The notes under the pieces are model-generated. The model searched no databases and was not told the DNA's origin. It saw only the letters and a program-made list of their open reading frames with translations. 64,000 nt of DNA from DAOUJI01 sp965219565. GTDB taxonomy: Bacteria; Chloroflexota; Dehalococcoidia; Lucifugimonadales; JAGWBF01. Where the stretch lies: positions 1,736,001 to 1,800,000 of the forward strand of contig OZ244780.1 in the NCBI GenBank assembly GCA_965219565.1, written 5' to 3'. Shown here in pieces: positions 41,872 through 50,030 of this stretch. The translations under genes and the position numbers were made by a program. Position 1 is the stretch's first letter. Every line of letters starts with the position of its first letter.

Positions 41872-42831
41872 CTAGGCGTATCGGATCCTGGGATTCAGCC
41901 AGGCGTAGAGCAAGTCTATAATCAGGTTCAGGAGAAGGACGATAATCGTGATGACCACAACGATGGCCTGAATCATTGGAAAGTCCCGGAGGCCGATGGC
42001 GTCAAAGAGGCCGTCTCCCATTCCCGGTACGTTGAAAATGTTCTCTATGAGCACCGTGCCGCCGAGAAGAGTGCTGAACTGGTATCCCGCCACCGTGACC
42101 ACCGGCAGCAGTGCGTTTCTGAGTGCATGTCGATAAACTACGACCATTTCATGGAGGCCCTTGGCCCTGGCTGTCCGTGTATAGTCCTCTCTCAGAACCT
42201 CCAGAACCGACGAACGGGTTAGCCTGGCCATTAGAGCCACCTGGGAGAACCCCAAGGCAATGACTGGGAAGACCATTTGCTTCATGTTGGTCAGAGGCTC
42301 TTCCTGGAATGTCTTGTAATCGAAGGGCGGGAGCCACTCAAAGTAGCTGGAGAGTATGTATACGGCCAGTACGGCAACCCAGAAGTTGGGCACGGCTATC
42401 CCAGTGATTGAGATGATGCGGAGCACGTAGTCCGCAATGCTGTCCTGCTTAAGCGCGGAGTAGAGCCCTATGGGCACCGCAATGGTAGTGGACACCATCA
42501 ACGACAAAATAGCCAACTCGAGGGTAATGGGGAATTTCCCCTTGATGGTGTCGAATACAGGGGTGTCACGATGGAAGGACTTTCCGAAGTCCAGCTTGAA
42601 CATATTGCCCAGCCAAGTCCCGTACTGGACTATCAACGGCCTGTCGGTGCCCAGCTTTGCACGCATTTTGTTCAGGTCTTCCTTGGTGAATGTGTCTTCA
42701 CCCACAGAGCCGGACAGCAACATGACGGCAGGGTCGCCGGGGACCAGGCGCAATATGACGAACACAAGGGTTACGACGATAAGCAGCGTTGGGATTACCA
42801 GTAGGGCCCGTTTCGCTAGATAGGCTTGCAT
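41872..42831 (-). CDS. Peptide ABC transporter permease, DppB/OppB type
   Basis: 319 residues. The N-terminal LAKRALLVIPTLLIVVTLVFVILRLVPGDPA is typical of DppB, and the EAA loop REDYTRTARAKGLHEMVVVYRHALRNALLPVVT is well conserved. Six hydrophobic segments. Between the substrate-binding protein gene and dppC, with a strong hairpin 60 bp upstream that could lower its level relative to the binding protein. Confidence 0.94.
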   Translation of the reverse strand: MQAYLAKRALLVIPTLLIVVTLVFVILRLVPGDPAVMLLSGSVGEDTFTKEDLNKMRAKLGTDRPLIVQYGTWLGNMFKLDFGKSFHRDTPVFDTIKGKFPITLELAILSLMVSTTIAVPIGLYSALKQDSIADYVLRIISITGIAVPNFWVAVLAVYILSSYFEWLPPFDYKTFQEEPLTNMKQMVFPVIALGFSQVALMARLTRSSVLEVLREDYTRTARAKGLHEMVVVYRHALRNALLPVVTVAGYQFSTLLGGTVLIENIFNVPGMGDGLFDAIGLRDFPMIQAIVVVITIIVLLLNLIIDLLYAWLNPRIRYA

Positions 42832-42892
42832 AGCGTCGCTTACCTGACAGTTTCTATGGCTACAATTGCCGACCGGTCAACGTGCATTATAC

Positions 42893-42927
42893 AACAGGCC
42901 GGGGGCTGTGACGCCTCCCGGCCTGTT
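42893..42927 (-). terminator. Strong hairpin between binding-protein and permease genes
   Basis: AACAGGCCGGG (42893-42903) pairs with CCCGGCCTGTT (42917-42927). No clear T-run, so it is probably an mRNA-stabilising or attenuating hairpin rather than a full terminator. Confidence 0.55.
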
Positions 42928-42950
42928 GATGATTTCGTGTTGCCGTTATT

Positions 42951-44801
42951 CTAGCACGCGGGGTCGCACCACAGGTGCTCGTGTTTCTTGTGGGAACCGG
43001 ACGTGGTCGGAATGTTGAAGTTGTGTATCCGGTTGTCCACTATCCAACTCAGCTGGCTGTGGTACAGCACCGATTCAGTGGAGTCTTCCAGCAGGAAGCC
43101 GCTTATCTGCTGCATCAAGGCCGCCCGTTTGGCTGGGTCCGCCTCCTGCTGCTGGGCTTCCCACAGGGGCTGGGCATCCTCGTTGTAGTGGCCGGTCAGC
43201 TGGGTGGCCCGCTGGCCTCCCATGGCCCAGGTTGACATGCAGCCGTCCGGGTCAGGTATGCTGCAGGAGAAGGCTTGGGAAGCAAACTGGTAGTCTCCGT
43301 CCAGGTATCTGGCCCACAATGGCGCCACCTCTCCTTGTTCGATATCAACGTTCCAGCCCAGGAACTGGTTCAACTGGTCTTTCAATATGACGGCGACCTG
43401 GCAGTACTCTTCGGCGTTCAGGCAGGCGAGGGTGACTTCGTAGCCATCTCCGTAGCCGGCCGCTTCCACCAAACTCTTGGCCTCATCCAAGTCCCGTTGG
43501 TCCTTGACGCCGGGAGAACTCTCACGCAGACCCGGCAACTGCAGAGCCTCTTCCAAGGGGTAGCTCCAAGCCTGGTCCGGTGCAAACGGGGAGCCGATGA
43601 CAGCCCGGTCCAGGGTGACCGTCTCAATGATGGGCTGTCTGTGGAACACAAGTATCATGGCGCGGCGGACCCCAGGATCGTCGAAGGGTTCCACTCGGGC
43701 GTTCATCATGACGGCCATCCCGCCTGCGGGAGACCAGTGGACTGTGGCCCTGTCGCTGATTTCGTTCTCAAGCTCGGTGACCTGGACCACGTTAAGGCCG
43801 TTGCGTAGGCTGTCGCCCATGAGGAACTGCCCGGTCCTGTAGCCGCCTATGATGGAGGCCTTGTCGGTTATGGGGAAGTGCTGCAACTCGTCGACGTAGG
43901 GCCTGCCCTCCTTAAAGTAGTTGGGGTTCCTCTCGTGAGTGGTGGATACCTGGTCGTTGTATTCCTTCATCAGGAACGGGCCCGACCCGATGAGCGTGTC
44001 AGTGTCCCTGAAGCTGGGAATCACCCCAGCGTCCAGTTGATGCTTGGGAAGGACCGCCAATTCGTCGGCGGCCAACACCAGCAAGAAAGCTCCCGACGGG
44101 AAGTTCAGCGTCAACTCAACAGTGTCGGCGTCAACGGCCCTGGCACCGGCCAGGTAGTTGGCCAGGTCGCCACCCCGACCGCTCCGACGTGTCCCTTGGG
44201 TCTCCTCCCATAGGGCGGCGTAGTCGGCGTCGCTGATGCTCCCCGGGTCGGTGAAGAGTTGCATGCTGAAGGCGGCGTCCTCGGCAGTGACCGGCTGCCC
44301 ATCGTGCCAAGTTGCGTCGGGGTTCAGATTGAACGTGTAGGTAAGTGAGTCGTCCGACACGGACCAGTCGACAGCAAGGTCTCCCCGTATGTCTATCGGA
44401 TCTGGCGTTTCAGGGTTCAGTTCCACGATGTTGTTGTAAATGGGAGATGCGTGAATCTGCCCACAGAAGCTGGCGAGGTGAATCATCTGGAAGTTGGGTC
44501 CGCACAGCGACTGCATCGGTATCAATCCGCCGGGCTTGCCCTCCATCATCATCGCCTCGGTCGGTTCGGGCATAGCAGTGGGTTCCATAGCCATAGCCGT
44601 AGCGGTGGGTTCCATAGCCATAGCGGTGGGTTCCATAGCCATAGCTGTAGCAGTCGGCTCCATAGCCACAGCAGTCGGCGTATTCGTTGGCGGGGGTGAC
44701 GTCGGCGTCGCGTCATCGCCGCAGGCTACGGCGACGATCATAAGCACGACAGCCATGACTCCTATCAGGGACCATCTGTAGTTGGAGAGCGCCCTTTTCA
44801 T
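42951..44801 (-). CDS. Peptide/nickel ABC transporter substrate-binding lipoprotein (family 5)
   Basis: 616 residues from the ATG at 44801 (GGAGGA upstream); an earlier in-frame ATG at 44885 lacks a site. A signal peptide ends with VAVAC, a lipobox. Residues about 35-95 form a linker of repeated AMEPTATAM-like units rich in Met, Pro and Thr. The SBP_bac_5 domain follows, with DLAVDWSVSDDSLTYTFNLNPDATWHDGQPVTAEDAAFS. First gene of the SBP-dppB-dppC unit. Ligand unknown. Confidence 0.9.
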   Translation of the reverse strand: MKRALSNYRWSLIGVMAVVLMIVAVACGDDATPTSPPPTNTPTAVAMEPTATAMAMEPTAMAMEPTATAMAMEPTAMPEPTEAMMMEGKPGGLIPMQSLCGPNFQMIHLASFCGQIHASPIYNNIVELNPETPDPIDIRGDLAVDWSVSDDSLTYTFNLNPDATWHDGQPVTAEDAAFSMQLFTDPGSISDADYAALWEETQGTRRSGRGGDLANYLAGARAVDADTVELTLNFPSGAFLLVLAADELAVLPKHQLDAGVIPSFRDTDTLIGSGPFLMKEYNDQVSTTHERNPNYFKEGRPYVDELQHFPITDKASIIGGYRTGQFLMGDSLRNGLNVVQVTELENEISDRATVHWSPAGGMAVMMNARVEPFDDPGVRRAMILVFHRQPIIETVTLDRAVIGSPFAPDQAWSYPLEEALQLPGLRESSPGVKDQRDLDEAKSLVEAAGYGDGYEVTLACLNAEEYCQVAVILKDQLNQFLGWNVDIEQGEVAPLWARYLDGDYQFASQAFSCSIPDPDGCMSTWAMGGQRATQLTGHYNEDAQPLWEAQQQEADPAKRAALMQQISGFLLEDSTESVLYHSQLSWIVDNRIHNFNIPTTSGSHKKHEHLWCDPAC

Positions 44802-44843
44802 GTTCGGTCCTCCTATACCTGTTCCGGTTGGTGTTCTTGCAAC

Positions 44844-44913
44844 GTGCGGCTTTTGGCGTTCAGAAACTGGATGCGAATAGAGCATAGTCTGCCCTAATAG
44901 AAAAAAGCCGCAC
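44844..44913 (-). other. Long-range inverted repeat in the binding-protein leader
   Basis: GTGCGGCTTTT (44844-44854) and AAAAGCCGCAC (44903-44913), perfect 11-bp arms 48 bp apart, inside the presumed 5' leader. Confidence 0.5.
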
Positions 44914-44915
44914 TG

Positions 44916-44945
44916 ATACTAGCAAAATCGCTCGATTCTTGTCAA
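44916..44945 (-). promoter_or_regulatory. Sigma70-type promoter of the SBP-permease operon
   Basis: On the minus strand TTGACA (44940-44945), 18 bp, TAGTAT (44916-44921). Confidence 0.65.
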
Positions 44946-44952
44946 TTGATTG

Positions 44953-45657
44953 TCACCGCAGGTGGAAGTGTTTGAAGGACTCGGCGTACTCCATTCCGTG
45001 GTGAACCCCGGCCTGTCTTCTGTGTTCCATCACGCGTTCTACCGTGTCCTCTCGGATTTGGGACTTGTGCGCGCGGACAGCCTCCATAGCGATGTCGATG
45101 GTGTCGGAAACGTCAATCCACTTGTCGGGTTCTTCGGCGTCCATAATCATCAGTTCCCGAACTTTGTGGGGTTCCAGTCCCTGGGTCAGCAACTCAGGGA
45201 AGGTTAACCTGTCCCTCGCCGAGGGGAATACGGCCGACATCGCCGCCTCGCCTGCGGCCAGATGGTCTGGATGGCCTATATAGTTCTTCCTGTGCATGGC
45301 TCGGACGGGGCTCTGGCAAATCAGCACGTCCGGCTTGTGTCGCCGGATTTCCTTGACGATGTCGCGGCGCACGTCGAGAGTGGGCTGGAGCATGGCGTCC
45401 TCGTATCCCAGGAATACCACGTCCTTCAGGCCCAGCACCTTTCCCGCGTCAAGTTGCTCCTGACGGCGGATTTCCACCAGCCGTCGCGATGTCATCTCAG
45501 GGTCGGCGCTGCCCTTGCTGCCGTCGGTGCAGAGGACGTAGACGACTTCCATGCCTTGTTTGCACCACTTTGCCACGGTCCCTGAACATCCGAACTCGGC
45601 GTCGTCGGCATGAGCTACCACCACCATTCCACGGGTGTAAGGTTCCGGCTGGTCCAA
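44953..45657 (-). CDS. PIG-L/LmbE-family deacetylase
   Basis: 234 residues. VVAHADDAEFGCSGTVAKW is the N-terminal zinc site (AHxDDxE) of N-acetylglucosaminyl deacetylases such as LmbE and BshB, and a distal NYIGHPDHLAAGEAA supplies the third zinc histidine. The start is a TTG at 45655-45657 with GGGGAGG five bases upstream. Hydrolyses an N-acetyl group from a sugar; the substrate is unknown. Downstream of the cysS-glycosyltransferase gene, but separated from it by a terminator. Confidence 0.85.
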   Translation of the reverse strand: MDQPEPYTRGMVVVAHADDAEFGCSGTVAKWCKQGMEVVYVLCTDGSKGSADPEMTSRRLVEIRRQEQLDAGKVLGLKDVVFLGYEDAMLQPTLDVRRDIVKEIRRHKPDVLICQSPVRAMHRKNYIGHPDHLAAGEAAMSAVFPSARDRLTFPELLTQGLEPHKVRELMIMDAEEPDKWIDVSDTIDIAMEAVRAHKSQIREDTVERVMEHRRQAGVHHGMEYAESFKHFHLR

Positions 45658-45667
45658 TTTAGCCTCC

Positions 45668-45701
45668 CCAAAAGCAGGCGCCCGTCGGTCTGGCGGGCGC
45701 C
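45668..45701 (-). terminator. Rho-independent terminator after the cysS fusion
   Basis: On the minus strand GGCGCCCG pairs with CGGGCGCC (45677-45701), followed by TGCTTTT. Confidence 0.75.
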
Positions 45702-45740
45702 CTGAGTATCGTTTGACAATGCATTGGTGTCGGCGGCCGT

Positions 45741-47948
45741 CTAGTGGTGTTGATGGTGATGTACATCTGGGTCAGCCGTTGAAAGCAGGTCTGTGCGACT
45801 GCCCCACTTCTTCAAGAATCGGCGGAAATTCTTAAGGCTTAGCTCGTTCCGCTCCGCCTCTCCCAGGGCTTCCCATTGCCGGTGCTCATGCCGGGTAAAA
45901 GGAAGTGTGTCGTCGGCGACTATCTTGTAGCCTTTGTCCTTGAACTGGAGGCTGAAGTCCAGGTCAAGGTTGCGGTAAAACCGGAATGTCTCCCTCATAA
46001 GGCCTGTGACGTTCAGGGTCTCCCTCTTGAAGGCCACGCAATATCCCTGCATGGCGTCCACCTCCCCCACCGCGCCTTCTTCATTGAAATGCCTCAGGTC
46101 CGGCGACGTGACGCCCCATGCTCCCACTATTCCTACGAAGGGCTGCTCCAGCAGGGTTTTTATCGGGCCGGCGACGTTGCCCGTGACCTCGACAGAGGTA
46201 TCCATCATCACTACCATGTTGCCCAGGGACTGTTTCAGTCCGATGTTCTTGGCAGCTCCGTCGCCGAGTATGTGGTCGCAGTGAATAGTCCGCACTCGTT
46301 GGTCGTCCCTGGAGATTTGCTCGGCCCAGTCGGCGCCGCCGTCCGTGGAACCGTTGTCAACAATAATAAGCTCGAACGACTCATCGGAGGTACATTTCAG
46401 CACACTGTCGACGCATCGTTTCACGTCCTCCAAGTGGTCATTGGCCAGGACTACAAAGGAGAATTCAGCGGCGTCCGGCACGTCCAACAGGGACTCCACT
46501 TCCCGCGACGACGACACTGAAGGCCACCGTTCGACAGCCTTTTCTCGTTCTGTCATGGGACGCAGCATCGGACCCACCAGAGTGTCTTTCACAAGGTAAC
46601 CGGCGGAGTTGATGCGCGCCCTTATCTCGTCAGCCCTGGGATAGTTGGCCGCCTTTCGGAGAGCGTCACGGACCGATACGGAGGCGCATACGTCGTCGGG
46701 CGTGTGATATAAGCCTGGCACGGCGTCCAGACCGAATCCCAGAATTCGGTCGTACTCCAGCAGGAGCGCCAGCTTGGCTTTGGGCGGCAACTCCGACCGC
46801 ACCATGTCCCACATGACGGCCAGTCCGCCGGGGATGTTCAGGTCCTGGTCTACCGTGTCGTCGAACTTCCGGCGCCACTCGTCCGTGGCCCCGTCGTTGT
46901 CGTTGGAAACAGAGGCTCCGTTGTTCAGGCAGCGGAGCTCCCATACCCTGTCCCTAAGGCTCGTCAACGCCCGTTGGGAAGCTTTAAGAGCGGTGAAAGT
47001 GAAGTTGATGCGGTGGCGGTAGCGGACTGTGGCGCACAGGTAGCGGAAAGCCAGCGGATCGAATCCTCTGTCCGCCAGGTCTTGAAGAATGAATTCGTTG
47101 CCGGCGGACTTGGCCATCTTGACTCCGTCAGCCAACAGGTGCTGACCGTGGACCCAGCAGCGCACGAAGGGCTTTTCAAAAGCCGCCTCGCTTTGGGCTA
47201 TTTCGTCTTCGTGGTGTGGGAAGATGTTGTCCACTCCGCCGGTGTGGATGTCCAACTGTTCACCCATGTACTTGGTGGACATGGCGGAACACTCGATGTG
47301 CCACCCGGGGAACCCCTCTCCCCAGGGGCTGTCCCATTTCATGTCCCGGCCTTCTTCCGCCCTCTTCCAGAGGGTGAAGTCGCGGGGGTCTCTCTTGTCC
47401 GGGTCCACCTCGGACCGGACCCCTTCCATGAGGCCCTCCTCCAGGTTCCCGGACAGCTTGCCGTAGTCGCTGAAGTTGGCGACGTCGAAATAGACGTTGC
47501 CGCCGGAGGCGTAGGCGTGGCCGTTGGAGAAAAGGCGCCTGATGACCTCCACCATCTCGGGCACGTGGTCGGTGGCGCGGGGGAAGTGGTGGGCTGGGAG
47601 TATGTTCAGACGCTCCTCATCCGAGAGAAAGCTGTCAGTGTAGAAGTCGGCTATCTCTTGGGGGGTCTTGCCCTCCGCGATGGCTGCCAGGATTATCTTG
47701 TCGCCGCCCGTTTCCAGGGCCTCCTGCCGCATGTGGCCTATGTCTGTGATGTTCTTGACGTGGATGACCCGGAGTCCTCGCTGCTGGAGCGTCCTGCGAA
47801 TCCAGTCGGCCATAAGGTAAGAGCGGAGGTTGCCTATGTGGGCGTATCTGTATACGGTTGGGCCGCAGGTGTACATGCGCACCACTCCGGGCTCAAGGGT
47901 TGTAACTTCCTCGACCTTCTTGCCCAGAGTATTGAACAGACGCAGCAC
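45741..47948 (-). CDS. cysS: Cysteinyl-tRNA synthetase fused to a family 2 glycosyltransferase-like domain
   Basis: 735 residues. The first ~460 are a full CysRS: CGPTVY with zinc Cys28, YAHIGN (HIGH motif, 37-40), HIECSAMS, HHEDEIAQSE and KMAKS (277-281), then the anticodon-binding part ending RADEIRARINSAGYLVKDT. The usual TPQGTxW-like end of CysRS is replaced by about 30 linker residues. Residues about 494-715 are a GT2-type domain: FSFVVLANDHLEDVKRCVDSVL, IIVDNGSTD (529-536), and MMDTSV where classical GTs have DxD. The tail ends DPDVHHHQHH. Aminoacylation is expected to be intact; glycosyl transfer is uncertain. Confidence 0.92.
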   Translation of the reverse strand: MLRLFNTLGKKVEEVTTLEPGVVRMYTCGPTVYRYAHIGNLRSYLMADWIRRTLQQRGLRVIHVKNITDIGHMRQEALETGGDKIILAAIAEGKTPQEIADFYTDSFLSDEERLNILPAHHFPRATDHVPEMVEVIRRLFSNGHAYASGGNVYFDVANFSDYGKLSGNLEEGLMEGVRSEVDPDKRDPRDFTLWKRAEEGRDMKWDSPWGEGFPGWHIECSAMSTKYMGEQLDIHTGGVDNIFPHHEDEIAQSEAAFEKPFVRCWVHGQHLLADGVKMAKSAGNEFILQDLADRGFDPLAFRYLCATVRYRHRINFTFTALKASQRALTSLRDRVWELRCLNNGASVSNDNDGATDEWRRKFDDTVDQDLNIPGGLAVMWDMVRSELPPKAKLALLLEYDRILGFGLDAVPGLYHTPDDVCASVSVRDALRKAANYPRADEIRARINSAGYLVKDTLVGPMLRPMTEREKAVERWPSVSSSREVESLLDVPDAAEFSFVVLANDHLEDVKRCVDSVLKCTSDESFELIIVDNGSTDGGADWAEQISRDDQRVRTIHCDHILGDGAAKNIGLKQSLGNMVVMMDTSVEVTGNVAGPIKTLLEQPFVGIVGAWGVTSPDLRHFNEEGAVGEVDAMQGYCVAFKRETLNVTGLMRETFRFYRNLDLDFSLQFKDKGYKIVADDTLPFTRHEHRQWEALGEAERNELSLKNFRRFLKKWGSRTDLLSTADPDVHHHQHH

Positions 47949-48098
47949 TGTTTAGGTCTCTGTCTAGTTCCGGCCAAGCCGGTTGGGCCGAATGGATAAG
48001 GGCTTCGACGCGAGTCTAGCGGCTCGCCGACAGCGTCTACAGCCAACGTTTACAGATTGTATCATCGCTGGGAAGTGATTGCACCCGGCGAGGGTTCG

Positions 48099-48127
48099 TT
48101 GACTTTTGAAATAGGCCTCCCTAAAAT
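48099..48127 (+). promoter_or_regulatory. Sigma70-type promoter of the zinc-ribbon protein
   Basis: TTGACT (48099-48104), 17 bp, TAAAAT (48122-48127). It excludes an in-frame ATG at 48057 as the start. Confidence 0.65.
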
Positions 48128-48182
48128 CCAGAGCAAGAGCCGGCACTGCCCATCTCCTCCATTTCATGCCTGGACTGGCCGT

Positions 48183-48884
48183 ATGACCACCGCAAAAAAC
48201 CTTTACGCACTTCAAGAGTTGGACCTAGAGCTGGAGCGGCAGAGGGTCGCTCTTTCCTCCATGGAGAGGCGTATAGGCGACCGGAGCGCCCTGGATGAAA
48301 TCGCCCGCTCCCTGGAGTTCGAAAAGACCGAATTGCCTAAGCTCCAAGTCCAGCAGAAGAACCAGGACCTGGAGGCGGACTCTTTGCGTGCCAGGCTGCA
48401 AAACGTCGAAAGCAAGCTCTACGGCGGGTCCATCACCAGCCCCAAGGAAATGGAAGGCTTGCAGAGCGAGGTCAACTATCTGAAAGAGCAGCTTCAGGAG
48501 GCCGACGGCAGTCTGCTGGGGACGATGGTGGAGCTTGAGGAGACTCAAGATCGAGTACGGGAGTTGGAGGAATCCCAGTCCCCCTCGGAGGAGGAATGGG
48601 AACGGAAACAATATGAACTTATCTCCGATTCCGACGACCTGCGCCAGCACATCAAGGACCTGGAAGAACGCAGGGAGGGGCTCACATCCCTGGTCACCTC
48701 GAGAGACCTGGCGGCCTATGAGAAGCTCCGGACGTCCAAGTCGGGCGAGGCGGTGGTGAAGGTGGAGCGGGGGCTCTGTCGAGGCTGCCGCATGTCCCTT
48801 CCCACCCACCAACTCCAAAAGGTTCGCATGGGTCGTGAAGCTGTCCGCTGTGGAAGCTGTGGACGCATCCTGATGATAACCTGA
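48183..48884 (+). CDS. Coiled-coil zinc-ribbon protein (COG1579/CT398-like)
   Basis: 233 residues from the ATG at 48183, chosen because a good promoter lies between it and an earlier ATG. A long charged coiled coil (residues about 5-185) with ELDLELERQRVALSSMERRIGD and LQSEVNYLKEQLQEADG is followed by a C4 zinc ribbon, CRGCRMSLP and CGSCGRILMI. The family occurs next to rnpB or DNA/RNA-metabolism genes in several phyla and its role is unknown. Here too it lies just upstream of rnpB. Confidence 0.85.
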   Translation: MTTAKNLYALQELDLELERQRVALSSMERRIGDRSALDEIARSLEFEKTELPKLQVQQKNQDLEADSLRARLQNVESKLYGGSITSPKEMEGLQSEVNYLKEQLQEADGSLLGTMVELEETQDRVRELEESQSPSEEEWERKQYELISDSDDLRQHIKDLEERREGLTSLVTSRDLAAYEKLRTSKSGEAVVKVERGLCRGCRMSLPTHQLQKVRMGREAVRCGSCGRILMIT

Positions 48885-48911
48885 CACGCCCCGCGTCTCG
48901 TTTCTTTTTGT

Positions 48912-48960
48912 TTGTCCTGAGCGAGTCGGAGAGTGGCTCGGAAGGCTCGCCACGAACGGG
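48912..48960. repeat. GTCCTGAGC-type intergenic repeat
   Basis: TTTGTCCTGAGCGAGTCGGA, then GAGTGGCTCGGAAGGCTCGC and CACGAACGGG. Related in type to the repeat at 36970. Confidence 0.5.
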
Positions 48961-49002
48961 ATGACCAAGACTTCTTACCGCGGTCCGGAAATGCGGGTTT
49001 CC

Positions 49003-49031
49003 TTGACCCTAATTTCGGGCTGTGCTACATT
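49003..49031 (+). promoter_or_regulatory. Sigma70-type promoter of rnpB
   Basis: TTGACC (49003-49008), 17 bp, TACATT (49026-49031), ending about 15 bp before the RNA. Confidence 0.75.
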
Positions 49032-49045
49032 CCATCTGAGCAACC

Positions 49046-49485
49046 GGCCAGGCAGGACGGGCGGCCGCTGTCCTTCTCAGAATGGGGAGGATGGAGGAAA
49101 GTCCGGGCTCCACCGGGCAAGGCGCTGGGTAATGCCCAGGCCGCCGGCTCTCAGCAGCCGACGGACGGAAAGTGGCACAGAAACTACACCGCCCTTCTAG
49201 ATTTCCCTCAGACTCCTTCCAAGCTCTGCCTACGCAGGGTTAGGCGGGTTTGACGGAGAACGAAGAGGGCAAGGGTGAAATCGGACGGTAAGAGCGTCCG
49301 GCCTGTACGGCGACGTACAGGCGGCCAAACCCCGCCCGGAGCAAGGCCAAATAGGGGGACTATGGGCGCCCGGCCCGTCCCCGGGTTGGCCGCTTGAGCC
49401 TGTCGGCAACGGCAGGCCTAGATAGATGGCCGCCTCCCTTCCCTCAGGGATGGGTACAGAACCCGGCTTACAGTCCTGCCTGGCC
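49046..49485 (+). ncRNA. rnpB: RNase P RNA (type A-like)
   Basis: About 440 nt. The universal CR-I GAGGAAAGTCCGGGCTC is at 49094-49110 and the CR-V partner ACAGAACCCGGCTTA at 49456-49470. The 5' GGCCAGGCAGGAC (49046-49058) pairs with GTCCTGCCTGGCC (49473-49485) to close the P1 helix, which sets both ends. It cleaves the 5' leader from pre-tRNA. A decarboxylase gene begins only 33 bp later and no terminator is seen between. Confidence 0.95.
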
Positions 49486-49518
49486 GTCAAGTTGCCAGCC
49501 TATCTGCACGGAGTCCAA

Positions 49519-50028
49519 ATGGCCAGAAGAGACCAAGCCTGTGAAGCTGTAATCGAGGGCCTGGAAAGCATCGGCCTGGACTACTTCATTCACATCCCCG
49601 ACAGCTTGGGCGCTCCCATCATCGACCATTTCCAGAACAAACCGGACGTCAGGTGCTTCTCCGTGGCCAGAGAAGAAGAGGGCATCGGGGTCGCCGGTGG
49701 TCTGGCCCTGGGACGCAAGAAGGGTGTCCTTCTGTACCAGGACGTGGGCTTGGGCAACTCCATAGTCGCCCTGACCACATTTGCAATGGCCTACCATACT
49801 CCTATGCTCATCATGGCCATACGTAGGGGAGGTTTCGGCGAGTTCAACTCGGCAGTGCACACCTATTCGGAGAATGCCATAGACATGGTGGAGGCCATGC
49901 ACGTAAAAGCTTTCGTGCTCGACTACAGGGTCCCGCTGGATGAATGGCCCCGTGCCATCGGGCAAGCCTACGACTACAGCCACTTGACCCATCGACCCGT
50001 AATCGTCTTCATCAACCTCAAGGAGTGA
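49519..50028 (+). CDS. TPP-dependent decarboxylase, alpha (pyrimidine-domain) subunit, sulfopyruvate decarboxylase-like
   Basis: 169 residues from the ATG at 49519; an upstream in-frame ATG is inside rnpB. SVAREEEGIGVAGGLALGRKKGVLLYQDVGLGN contains the TPP-activating Glu and the Gly-rich turn of the N-terminal half of sulfopyruvate/phosphonopyruvate decarboxylases (ComD type). The enzyme needs the beta subunit encoded next; the two genes are coupled, with the alpha stop 2 bp before the beta start. Likely decarboxylates a 3-substituted pyruvate. Confidence 0.83.
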   Translation: MARRDQACEAVIEGLESIGLDYFIHIPDSLGAPIIDHFQNKPDVRCFSVAREEEGIGVAGGLALGRKKGVLLYQDVGLGNSIVALTTFAMAYHTPMLIMAIRRGGFGEFNSAVHTYSENAIDMVEAMHVKAFVLDYRVPLDEWPRAIGQAYDYSHLTHRPVIVFINLKE

Positions 50029-50030
50029 AA

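Noticed and set aside
42893..42927. Hairpin as a complete rho-independent terminator of the SBP gene
   Set aside because: No T-run follows on the minus strand, so it is listed only as a likely attenuating hairpin.
46974..47999. 341-residue plus-strand frame opposite cysS
   Set aside because: Long open frame caused by GC-rich codon use; no recognisable protein features.
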